Shown: positions 35,836 to 45,576 of the stretch, in pieces | Position numbering within the stretch: the first letter of the stretch is position 1 | Layout of the letters: the number at the start of each line of letters is the position of its first letter | Origin: Undaria pinnatifida | Lineage: Eukaryota; Sar; Phaeophyceae; Laminariales; Alariaceae | Assembly: GCA_012845835.1 (NCBI GenBank) | Contig: JABAKD010000028.1 | Coordinates: forward strand, 9,241,632-9,305,631 | Direction of reading: 5' to 3' | Length of the DNA: 64,000 nucleotides | Position numbers and translations under genes: made by a program | Notes under the pieces: model-generated | Told to the model about the DNA's origin: nothing | Seen by the model: the letters and a program-made list of their open reading frames with translations, nothing else | Database searches by the model: none

Positions 35836-35877
35836 TTCGATCTCACAGCTGGAGTGTATTTTCATTTTTATAATATA
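35836..35877 (+). mobile_element. R1 retroposon, copy 6 (42 bp)
   Basis: Only the terminal 42 bases of the family, from TTCGATCTCACAGCTGGAG to TTTTTATAATATA. TATAGG is found directly before (35830-35835) and at the 3' border (35874-35879), consistent with a short target duplication overlapping the element end. Confidence 0.65.
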
Positions 35878-36056
35878 GGTGGCTGCAACTATTTATTAAT
35901 AGCACAGCAGCGCCGGAAGTGGAGTTCCTCCAGCACTGCTCTTGTGTAAAAAATGTCTGTGAGTTGACACGGGCAGTCACAGGTAACAGCCTCGTACCAC
36001 AGCAAAGGCGCGGGCAACTACCGATAGGCAGGGGCTCCGTGCGCACAATCGCTCAC

Positions 36057-36270
36057 CCAATATCCCGTTGACGACCAGCGTGTTGTTCAAGTCTTGGCAA
36101 GCTTCGTCGTTGTACGTACTTGTCTCGGAGAACTGGGCGCTGACTGTGCCCGCAAGCAGCGCCGCTAACAGAAGACCAGACAGCATCGATCGATTCGGCA
36201 TACTCCGGTTCATGTTGCTTGGCCTGCACCGCATGCCGACGCCACCACGTTGTAATGTGTTGTCGCACAT
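36057..36270 (-). CDS. Signal-peptide exon of a secreted protein, cluster 1
   Basis: A minus-strand ORF with a clear signal peptide (MLSGLLLAALLAGTVSA, likely cleaved before QFSETSTYNDEA), then CQDLNNTLVVNGILG. It ends at a good donor, G followed by GTGAGC (GT at 36055-36056), in phase 1. The start could be any of several Met codons; MRCRPSN is shared with the second copy at 47847-48098 (MQCRPSN) and is my preferred start. Its phase fits the second-family terminal exons (21440 and 45576), which lie next on the same strand in each cluster. The pairing is inferred; no other acceptor was tested. Confidence 0.55.
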
Positions 36271-37003
36271 TCCGGGAATACGCTTACGTGCTCCGCCGTC
36301 GTGTGGCGGATGCAGATCCGGGAACGCAGACTGCTTGCCAAAAATATGAAAAAAATCGCGAAACGCCCACGTAGTAGTAACGGCCTAAATAATTGAAACG
36401 TAACCGCCACTTGTATCAATTTCTTGTTGCATGCCATACGCGTACGATAAGAGGTACCAGGTACGGTACGTCGTACACACTGTCATAATGTGATAATGTG
36501 TGTATGTTCGCATTATAATGTCGCTTAACTCAGTCAGGGTTTCTCGCATACCGGGGTACTATTCGCTCCCTCGCATAATAAGGCAAAAATTCGCACTGCG
36601 ACAGCCATTCAACTACCTATCTATACGCATAATAGAGGTCGCATAAAAACCGATTGAGGATAACGAACACTTCAACAGCACCAAACGCAATAATAAAAGA
36701 AAAAATGGACGAATTAGAGCGATTTCGTACGTGTTCAGGATTCAGGCCCCCCCCAATTTTAAGCACAATTCGAAACATTAGACTAGACTAATTAGATTCG
36801 AACAAAAGCGACATACGACGTACATGGAACCGAGGTTGGCATCATAATAGCTAGAGCATACCCATCCATGGAAAATGAGACGGGAATGAGGCCAAAACAG
36901 CGAGTATTGCCCACACCACAGAATGGTCGAATGATCATGGAATAGTCTAGACTAATATCTTAACCCTTTTCCAACCCCCAAAGTGCCCCTGGTCTAATTC
37001 CAA
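36271..37003. other. No gene recognised; upstream flank of the signal-peptide exon
   Basis: The first 120 bases resemble 48099-48170, extending the cluster 1/cluster 2 homology into promoter sequence. The motif CGCATAATA with GTCGCATAAAA recurs near 36570-36655 and again at 37078-37110. Confidence 0.4.
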
Positions 37004-37435
37004 GTGTTTTGTCCTCATTTTGGGAAGTGCGGTGCTACAAGGACCCGAATAATAATAGCACATCTTTCTTTGTCGATTATTATGCGACCCCGAAAAAAGT
37101 CGCATAAAATCCCGATTCCATTCGCTTGTTGGGTCCAAACCCTAGTGGCCGCTATGATCGAGTATCGGCAGGCGACAGCGTTCATGCAGTGGGAGCTTAC
37201 AGAGGGTTCAGGTTTCTTGTTCCCGAGCGTCCTAGAAAGTTCGAACCTCACGAATTACTTGCGAGCAGCGGGTATGGAGGACAAGCGGGACACTTTGCAC
37301 TCCTTCCGAGTAGGGGGGGCAGATAGCCACCTTAAGGATGGTACGGCCATGGACGGCCTCATGGAGTGCGTCAGATGGAGGTCTGCGGCTGTAGCCGGCA
37401 GATATGGCATCATCGGCGACATCGAGGGGGACTAA
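37004..37435 (+). pseudogene. Tyrosine recombinase fragment (Crypton/DIRS-like)
   Basis: A 143-residue ORF whose C-terminal half resembles the end of a tyrosine-recombinase catalytic domain. It has LHSFRVGGA at 98-106, giving the HxxR pair His99/Arg102. VRWRSAAVAGRYG follows at 123-135, with Trp125 in the second His/Trp position and Tyr134 as the candidate nucleophile. The first catalytic arginine and the N-terminal DNA-binding part are not visible. Such enzymes move Cryptons and DIRS elements by cutting and rejoining DNA. There are no flanking RT domains, so a Crypton or host-domesticated relic is possible. The fragment is probably not active alone. Confidence 0.5.
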
Positions 37436-39034
37436 GCGCTTACATGATACAGCGTGCATTGACGCAGAGGCAGTACCACCGTCGGAGGAGTTTGTGGAGT
37501 CGTACGCAGCGCTCCCTCGGGACGACCAATGGCAGCCGAACCCGTAAGGGGCTCGGTTAGAGGTTTGGGGATAAGCAGGGGAAGAAGAAACACTTATTCA
37601 AAATTCGATACTAACGAACGACTCCACTGAGATAATGGGGAAGGGGCAACAAACATTATGGGTGTGATCTCATGCCGCCGCAGAGAGGCCTCATTGATCC
37701 CAAACTATATACTATTTACGAAGCAGGGTACGTCGCAATGTCACCACAGCAGTATCTATCATCTTTGGATCGAACGAGATTTTCAATTCAAGTTTACATC
37801 ATGTGCCGGCCACTATATCGACTGCGCATCATACATATCGTCTATGCGCGCGTCCGGGTTTTCGATTCAGTTACTGGTATAAGTAAGTACTGGCAGTACG
37901 GCCACCGCTCCGTCCGTGGCGTTGTGCTGTGCTTATGGTAGACATACTTTGGCGACCAACAATTGTGGGAAAGACAGTTCCCCTACGTCCCATATATTAT
38001 ATCTGCAACAAAGAATGATATAGCCGCCCTTACACTGATACAGCCCCGCCTGAAACGCTTGAGAAAAAAATTAGCATGGGAAAAATGTTAGATCTATATC
38101 AACGGTGATACAAAGGGCGATCTAGTCAGACAATTTCGCTTGTGATGTAGGAACTATATCAAGGGTGATATAGTCCCCCTGAAATATTCTAACCCCCCTC
38201 TTTCCCCCCGTGGAATCCTTCACACCAACATTATGGAAAAATCCTTTGAGCGATCATTCATCATGTTGGTGACGCTATTCCAACGAAGACATAGGTATAT
38301 ATATATATAGATTTGTCGTCTGGTGTGTGGTTATGATGGACAAAAACTCCCAATCAACCCGCAACGGGAAATTTCCGAAAGAATATTGAGCGTGGGTTGA
38401 TCGGAGACCACAAGACGACACGGTCAACTTCCCACGGCTAAGGCGTGGGTCAAGCTTAACTCTACAGCGTTGTCTCGTGCACGCATGTGACCTCGTCCAC
38501 ACCCAAGAGGAGTGATCGTGGGGTGTCTCTCGGGATGGAAAAGCAAATATGGTCGGTGGACAGCGTTCACCTACGATTGATATAAATTGACCAGTTCGGC
38601 CGCTTCACAGACCAACAAGGCTGTCAAAGACATCAAACGTTATTGCCCCATAGCGACGGGACGAGAATCTCATCAACAAAAATTGTCCAGTGAAAGCTTT
38701 GATTTGCTTTTGTAAAAGTACCGCCGTTCAATTAGCTACGGTCTACAATTGGGACACGGTATATAAAAATTGCTGGCGGGCTGCGCATATTTATAACAGA
38801 ACACTCGTCCTATCTACTCGGACGCAGGCATCCCATTCATCGTCGGGATTACACGCCACCTGCGCCGTCCTGGCCTACTTCACCCGGCAAAGGCTGGGTC
38901 CGGTTAGCGTGCACGGATCGTTGCTGTCGCGACCATGACAGAGGGACGTGTCTGCCTTATTGTCTCGAACAAGCTGAGATGCGGCACAGTTCAATTATCT
39001 TGGCGTTAGTGTAACGTTAGCTTCGGCATTGTTA
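37436..39034. other. No gene recognised; cluster of GATATAG palindromes
   Basis: The sequence CTATATCAAGGGTGATATAG (38154-38173) is an 8-bp palindrome around a 4-base loop; related strings occur at about 38015 and 38093. No convincing ORF. Confidence 0.4.
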
Positions 39035-40013
39035 TCATGGGTGCGTGGAACACACGAACGTGTGGATACAGCTGGCAACACTACAACCCACAACAGTCTG
39101 TGCAAGTATATCGTCCGCTGCAACGCACCATTGGCCGTCCGTTGCACAGCCGTCGTGGACACTGCTTGCCGAGTTGTCCAAGGCGACCTCCTCGAATCGC
39201 GCGGTAGCGTTGATGACCGCCTCGACCAATCGAGGCGCTGCCATGTTCACCTCCAACGTTGCCACGGAGACATCCGGGCACTCCCGCGTCTTGTAAATCA
39301 GTTAGAGGCCGAGGTGGATAAATTAGTACATATGCATGCGTTTTCTGTGCGTATTCATGTAACCCTACAACATCACCGGCGTGGACGCCAATGCCTGCCA
39401 AGCGCGTCGAACTACACTAGACACTAGCGCCGACAACATTTGACAGAAGAACCTGGACAGCACCTGCCGTCGGTTGTAGGAAGTCAACTTTTTATCGCCC
39501 TTGCCGCAGGCGCCGCATGGTGCAAGAAAATTTGTTGGGACAACCTCCATCACCGATTTATGGTTGTATCCGATATCCTGCTCTTGACAGGTTTATACGA
39601 ACATATGGCAGCGTACCAACCTGGCCCACCTTTAGGGCGTTCTTGACTTGCGAGAGTGACAGTTGAGTGGCTTCAAACCGGGCCCGGTGGGTGGTGCTAG
39701 AGTAGCCGTCTTCCAGCCCAGGGGAGGCTCATTGGTCATCAACAGGCACGACGCGAGTCTGGCTGTGCAACGGTGAAGATTCCTGTAGACCTAGTACCAG
39801 GTAAGAGAGGATGCATTCGTGTCTGGCTGCTTGTCCGATACGGACGCCCCACACGAACACACCTAGGGCGTCACCGCTATTATAAATCTTCAGTTGAATA
39901 TCTCTATCGCCGAGTACGGTGCCAGGTCACGGGCCAACGCCATCGTAGGAGCGGCCCGAGGCAGAGGGCGTCCCACCGACTGCAGCGTTTCTCCACCCAA
40001 ATGTTGAGTGGCG

Positions 40014-40484
40014 TCAGTCATTTTCCCACGCCCATCCAAAGGCGGGGTGGTACGAGGGTGTCGCTCCACGGTATGCTCGGTATCCTTCCCCAACGCCGGC
40101 CCATGGTCGTCGACAGGCACTGTGACCGCTGCCGGGTAACCATGTGCGCGGCCGTTTCGATGTCGGCTCGTCCTCCAAGCGGCCTTCCACGCTTGCCACA
40201 CGGTTTGAAGCGAGCGATTGTTTGGCGTCCCTGGGTTTGCTGTAGCGAGCGGGACGGCTGTCCAAGAAGTCTCGACACCTTGGGTCTGCGTCAGGTGGCA
40301 GGTATGCCGTCTCGCCGATCTTGCCGACAGTGGCGTTGCTTAGGGCAGTCGATAGGAGCGTCTGGATTTTGCTCGCGTCCAGGTCTAGTGTTGAGCAGCT
40401 TCCGTCGAGCTTCACGTGTTCCCAGTTGGCCAACAAGTTGCCGGCTGCGGCAATGGCAGTCTCCTTCGCACTGTCGTCGCGCAT
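40014..40484 (-). CDS. Hypothetical protein fragment, 156 residues
   Basis: The N-terminal half (MRDDSAKETAIAAAGNLLAN, followed by an Asp/Leu-rich helical stretch) has protein-like composition, while the second half becomes Arg/Pro-rich. A plus-strand ORF (39773-40495) overlaps it and cannot be fully excluded, but its Arg/Ser-rich composition is typical of an antisense shadow. Further short minus ORFs at 39035-39265 and 39365-39553 could be parts of the same decayed gene. No family recognised; it may derive from a transposon. Confidence 0.25.
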   Translation of the reverse strand: MRDDSAKETAIAAAGNLLANWEHVKLDGSCSTLDLDASKIQTLLSTALSNATVGKIGETAYLPPDADPRCRDFLDSRPARYSKPRDAKQSLASNRVASVEGRLEDEPTSKRPRTWLPGSGHSACRRPWAGVGEGYRAYRGATPSYHPAFGWAWEND

Positions 40485-40950
40485 TAGGCATCTGACTGCG
40501 GAAATCGCTCAAGTTTTTAAGCTCTTTTGTCGACAAATTGTCGATGACTAGCACACACGCGTCTTGTATATACGCACAGCAGACCAAGGCTACGGTAGGG
40601 GGGGTACCCCCATTTTCACTGATGTGTTTGAGCCACTCGCACCAGTGGCTCTGTACCCTACTGATGAAGATGGTTTAGGCCCTTGTTTTGGCGCAGCTTA
40701 GATCACCTTTGCATTGCGGATTAATTTCGTCAATGTAAACATGAAGAAAACGTAATATCGCATAGGAACAAAGGGGTTACTCGCGCGAGTGACCCCTAGC
40801 CACTGAAATAAAAGGCCCAAAAGGGGACCCCCCTACCGTAGCCTGGGTCAGCAATAGAACTACATCGCAAGGGCAACCGTCCGGACAACCGTCCTCGTGG
40901 CTGCTACCATATGGTGCCATCAATAGCTAGCTGCGCACCAGTCCAGCCAC

Positions 40951-41462
40951 TTAGACAAGGGTGGTGGCGAGAGTAATAGCGGAAGTTGCCGCGATCGACC
41001 AGCTGCAACACATAATGAACCCAGCCCGATACAAGGACAATCCTCTTTTGAAGTGGTCACCACTGTCGGCTGTCAGGGCTAGCTCCTCGTTTCCCTCGTC
41101 GCTTTCGGGTGAGCCCGACGTCTCCGCAATTTCAGTACAATTGACGTCTATATACGCCCCTAAAGTAGACATGTCCGGAGCAGATTCTCGGCAGCCAAAG
41201 TCGACGCCAAGGGTTTCTGTAACATCCAAGGAGCATGTGCTGTCCGAGACATTGTACATGGCCCATCTCAAGTTCCCGTTGATGCAGCAAAATCTCAAGA
41301 ACATAACGTTGAAGAAGCTTGCGCAGGTCTCGTTCAGGCCGTACAGTTTCCAGAACTCTGAAGATGCGAAGTCGCTGGTTTGGACGTTTGCGACGCTGCA
41401 GACCTCGTCTGAGTAGAAGGTTGCGCGCACGGTCGAGTTGTCAGGAACATCTCAGTTGGAAC
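40951..41462 (-). pseudogene. Secreted cysteine-rich family, member E (nonsense in exon)
   Basis: The counterpart of member A in cluster 2. Acceptor CCCTTGGGCAG (AG at 41463-41464) is followed in phase 1 by SN, then a TGA (41452-41454) where A, B and G have the conserved Trp codon. The rest is intact: FYSDEVCSVAN, ETCAS, FCCINGNLRWAMYN, STCS, FGC, NCTE, an acidic linker and a hydrophobic C-terminus like that of A. All six cysteines remain, so the loss is recent or the exon is used differently. Flanks match A on both sides. Confidence 0.6.
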
Positions 41463-41924
41463 CTGCCCAAGGGGCACCCGCAGAAGCATATGGAGAATAA
41501 CTAGGTTGGTTTGATGGCTGCTGAAGCCCGCGCATCCATCGGTGCGCTATTCCGGGGAGGGGGTGCTGTATTGGGCACGGGAGGGGCGAATATTTATATG
41601 CCTTTGATGATTGTGTGCCTGATCCGCAAAACAACTTGCTAGGTAAGTGCTAATAAATAATGAGGGCATCGATAGTATAGACCGATTTGTCGAACTGCTC
41701 ACGATGCACCTCCCAACGGCGGTAGAACGCATCAGTGGCTTGCACGTATTCGTCTTCGTGCTATGGTACTCTACACGTGTTTCATGCCGAGGGCGGAGAG
41801 GCGTGACGCCCATTGGTTGACAAAGGTGGGGCCAGTTGAAACAACGCATCTAGCTACAACCATTGTTGCTGTGATCACCGATATTATTGTTCCATGAGAT
41901 GCCGAAGAAGTTTTCATTGCCGTC

Positions 41925-42306
41925 TCAATGATCGCCACTGTCATTCCAATCGTCATCATCACGCCAGTCTGAGTTATTAAACTTGCCGGTACAGTCGGCG
42001 CTAAAGTACGATTTGTACTCGATATAGGACAGACCGCAGCTATAACGGTCGATTTGGTAGACCCGTACGGGATCAAGGGAGCAGGTGATGTCCGAGTTGC
42101 CGTAGTAGGCAGTTCCCAACTTTCCATCGATGCAGCGGAGTGCGTAGTTTAAGGACCCGACCTTTCGGCAACCCTCGGTTTGGTGGCAGCGATCCGTAAA
42201 TTGTGACATCTTGGAGTTTTTTGTTTGTCCGTTAGGTACGCTGCAACTCCATCTGAATAAAAGGTCACCTGCACGGTCCAGTTTGTTTGAACATCTCAGT
42301 CGGAAC
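41925..42306 (-). pseudogene. Secreted cysteine-rich family, member F (nonsense and frameshift)
   Basis: Acceptor CCTTTTCTACAG (AG at 42307-42308), phase 1. TGA at 42296-42298 replaces the conserved Trp codon, as in E. About 45 bases further on a one-base loss before the first conserved cysteine shifts the frame. From 42209 the frame is open again with LRCIDGKLGTAYYGNS, ITCSLD, YSCGL and ADCTG, and stops at 41925. Closely related to G, including upstream sequence. Confidence 0.6.
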
Positions 42307-42654
42307 CTGTAGAAAAGGCATAATTAGCAGCACGTGGACGAGTCATGGGGTTGACGTCTTGCATTCTGGAGCCCGCGTACAAACCACACCGTTTATTCCA
42401 AGGAGCGGGGACGCCCTGACGAATTAATGCGGTACAGTGAGTGGGTGGCACCGATATACCTGACGAATCATCGTATTGTTAAACGAAAACAATCTCGTCG
42501 CTTCTTGTTCAACCATGTCTGAACGGCAACAATGTGCAGTATGTTCATTTGTTTCAGAGACCTGAGCAACCGGCGAAGCTATGAAACCTACTCAAGGACG
42601 CTACTATGATGCTAATTCTTGGCGAAAGAGGGTGTTGCGGGTTGGAGGATACGG

Positions 42655-43139
42655 CTACGACAAGCTAAATAATATATTACCATCTCTAGCAACGGGGCCG
42701 CTGTCATCTTTGCTTCCATGACTGCCGTCACCTCTCCACCAGCTGTCGTCGCTCCCGGGCATATGCCCATGTACACCCAAAGCGTCGTCGTCACCCCAGT
42801 CTGAAGAGTTCAAGTTGCCGGTACACTCTGCGCCAATATATGACTCGTAATCGATATAGGACAGACTGCAGCTATAGTAGTCGCTTCGGTAGACCAATAC
42901 AGGATCGAGGGAGCAGGTGATGTCCGAGTGGTTGTAGAGGGCATGTATCAACTTTCCATCGATGCAGCGGAATGTGTAGTTTAAGGACCCCGAGTTTTGG
43001 CAACCCTGGACCTCGTGGTATAGATCCAAGGGTTGTGACATCGTGAAGTTTTTTGTCTGGCCGTTCGCCACGCTGCAATATCCATCCGAGTAGAAGGTCA
43101 TCCGCACGGTCCAGTTTGTTAGAACATCCCAATCGGAAC
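42655..43139 (-). CDS. Secreted cysteine-rich protein, member G
   Basis: The exon follows the acceptor GCCCTTTCTACAG (AG at 43140-43141) in phase 1 and is open to 42655, about 160 residues. Core: SDWDVLTNWTVRMTFYSDGY, CSVANGQTKNFTMSQ, VQGCQ, FRCIDGKLIHALYNHSD, TCSLD, YSCSL and AECTG, with all six cysteines and the Trp codon intact. The tail is Asp/Gly/Trp-rich (SDWGDDD, SDDSWWRGDGSHG) without a hydrophobic end. This is the only clearly intact copy in cluster 2. The upstream 200 bases match F and, more weakly, B. Function unknown. Confidence 0.6.
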
Positions 43140-43554
43140 CTGTAGAAAGGGCACCAGCACCAGCACATGGGTGAGTCAAGGGGTTGACGTCTTTCGTGCT
43201 GGAGCCCACGTACAAATCACACTGTATATACGAAGGAGTCGGAACGCCCTGGCGCATTCATGTGATACAACTAGTGGGTAGCGCCGAGTTATCTGACGAA
43301 TCATCGTACTGCCAAATGAAAACCTCTCGCCGCCTCTTGTGCATCTATGTTTGAACTGCAGTACTGTGCAGTGTATTCGCTTGTTTCAGAGGGCTGCGCA
43401 ACCGGGTGGGCTGTACAATCTACCTAACAACGTTGCTTCAATGCAAGCCCTTGGAGTAAGGGGGTGTCGCGGATTGAGTGACAACACGATTGTGGATTGC
43501 ATAGCCACTGCCATCACCGATGTTGTGGTCGCTATCATCACCGCTGTCATCGTC

Positions 43555-43970
43555 CTACAAACAACACTCGTCGCTCCTGGGGATGTCCCCATAACCGCCC
43601 AGACCGTCCTTGTCACTTGAGTACGAGGCCTCCGCGATAACCGTACACTCGGCGTCCAGATACGACCCTGCAGCGTCGGTGGAAATCACGCAGCCACAGA
43701 TGTATCTTGCGGCCATCACGAGGTCCGAGGAGCCTGTTCTGTTCGATTCGTCATAGCAGACGCATGCTAACTTCCCGCCAACGCAGCTGACAGTCGAAAA
43801 CAACGATTTCCCGCCAAAGCGCGTGCGTTTATAGCTCCCATTGTCTTGGTATAGATCAATGCACCGTTCCATAGTGTATTTTATCTTTTCGCCGTTAGTC
43901 AGGCTGCCTGTTTGGGTCCAGTACAAAGTTGCTTCCTCGATCCAGTTGGATGAGACGCCCCAGTCCGGCT
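43555..43970 (-). CDS. Secreted cysteine-rich protein, divergent member H
   Basis: The exon follows the acceptor CCTCTTCTGCAG (AG at 43971-43972) in phase 1 and is open to 43555. PDWGVSSNWIEEATLYWTQT and LYQDNGSYKRTR keep the family layout, but cysteines 1, 2 and 4 are replaced (GSL, GSY, RTGSS). SC, GCV and AEC remain, and new cysteines appear in KLACVCYDES and DECC. The reading frame is intact despite this, so it may be a functional variant or a gene under relaxed constraint. Upstream sequence matches C. Confidence 0.5.
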
Positions 43971-43979
43971 CTGCAGAAG

Positions 43980-44450
43980 AGGCCGTGGTATCACCTTGAG
44001 TATTCGAGTAGCCGGCAACTACAGTATCAGTAAGCGAAGCAAATCAAACCCATTTCTGCACGTCGGAAGCAACTCACGGGCATTCGAACGGATCTCTGGA
44101 CCGGCGTACGTTTGGAGGGCCGACGGAAAACAGGATACAAAGGGTCTAGCGTGTTCCACTACAGTGTACCAAGGGAAGGTGTGGGTGTTCTGGGCTGCGA
44201 AACCGGTGCATTGGTTTGCCTTGGAGTTATTTTGCGAGGAGGAGGTGTGCGTGATTACCCGTAATCGCCTCTGATTTACCTCCGGGGAGGGCATTTGATT
44301 TTCGTGAATTTACACTCCCCAGGGGGGCAACCCAGAAGAGGGGGGGATCCTTTTCCACCTTACCCCGAGGGACATCTACCCGGGGGGAAAACAAGAAAAA
44401 CACACACACCACAGGCACATGCAACATGGACAAGATCTACGAGTAGCAGT
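43980..44450. other. No gene recognised; upstream of member H
   Basis: Sequence from 44010 to about 44120 matches the region upstream of C (19741-19830), including TTTGGAGGG and AAGCGAAG. The rest is unassigned. Confidence 0.45.
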
Positions 44451-44458
44451 TGAGAAAG

Positions 44459-44557
44459 GAGAGGAAGGAGGAGAAGGAGGAGGAGGAGGAGGAGGAGGAG
44501 GAGGAGGAGGAGGAGGAGGAGGAGGAGGAGGAGGAGGAGGAGGAGGAGGAGGAGGAG

Positions 44558-44588
<31 letters not shown>

Positions 44589-44793
44589 AGGAGGAGGAGG
44601 AGGAGGCGGAGGAGGAGGAGGAGGAGGAGGAGGAGGAGGAGGAGGAGGAGGAGGAGGAGGAGGCGGAGGAGGAGGAGGAGGAGGAGGAGGAGGAGGAGGA
44701 GGAGGCGGAGGAGGAGGAGGAGGAGGAGGAGGAGGAGGAGGAGGAGGAAGAGGAGGAGGAGGAAAAGGGGGAGGAGGAGGAGAAGGAGGATGA
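44459..44793 (+). repeat. GGA triplet microsatellite
   Basis: About 335 bases of nearly pure GGA with scattered GGC and a few GAA interruptions. It yields polyglycine, polyglutamate and polyserine ORFs depending on frame and strand, none of which is a gene. Confidence 0.95.
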
Positions 44794-45202
44794 GGAGGGC
44801 ACGTGGGGATGCTTAGCCCGTCCCGGCGGCGCTGGGTCCTCTAAAAATAAAAGGAAGGGTTCATCTGACAGGGAATACCCAGACCCGCCGTTCACTCTCT
44901 GCGCAAGATGACCTGGAGCACTGGGCGCACCTCGTACGGATGGGAGCGAAGTGGGAATCGTGGAGCGGCAAAGGTTCTCGGTATCACCGGAAAACCCTTC
45001 GGGACTGAGCACCTGATGTACAAAAGCTTTTACCCCCGGGAGGATCTCCGGCAAAAATACGTACCCCTGGGATAAATCCAAGAAGAGGGGGATATCATAT
45101 TTTCTCCCGAAAACAACGCTTCCTTCGGGGGTAACTTAGAGAAATTATGCTTCCAGGCCAAAAATGTAGTGGGAGGGGGTATATCCGTACCCCGGGGGTA
45201 CA
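44794..45202. other. No gene recognised
   Basis: No convincing ORF; several CCCCGGGG/CCCGGGGG-type G/C runs near 45030-45200. Confidence 0.4.
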
Positions 45203-45576
45203 TCATATACAATCACGGTAGCCTATGGCAACACCATATTGAAACTCCTTCCGAACTGTTCTACACACGGCGTTTATAGGGGTCACGGCTCTGCGGCCAA
45301 CCACGTCTCGGCCGAAAGGTGACAGTTTGAAGCGTCGCCAGTTTACACCTGAACTGCTGTAGCTGCCCTCACAACCGGTGGTGCAGCTTGATATTTGGCT
45401 GTCTGTGCACGACCCATCGTAGACCGAGAACGTCCTGATACTCGTGTCGTTGCAGTCTTGGTTATCGTATAAACTCAACGCGGCCTTATGGTCAGCACAC
45501 TCGTACGTTCCGAAGCATTGTGAAGACCCACTCGGCATGTCGATTCACGTGTCGAAGAAAGTCACTCCAGTCGAAC
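45203..45576 (-). pseudogene. Second-family secreted protein, cluster 2 (decayed)
   Basis: The counterpart of 21136-21440. Acceptor GGACTCCTGCAG (AG at 45577-45578), phase 1, starts STGV as in the partner's STDEV, but a TGA at 45545-45547 interrupts it. The frame resumes with GTYECAD, LYDNQDCND, VYDGSC and SQISSC, matching the partner's cysteine order. After about 45350 the match to the partner's C-terminus is better in another frame, implying an indel. The signal-peptide exon at 47847-48098 lies 2.3 kb upstream on the same strand. Confidence 0.5.

Noticed and set aside
44419..45081. Long ORFs coding polyglycine, polyglutamate and polyserine
   Set aside because: They are translations of the GGA microsatellite in different frames and have no flanking domain.
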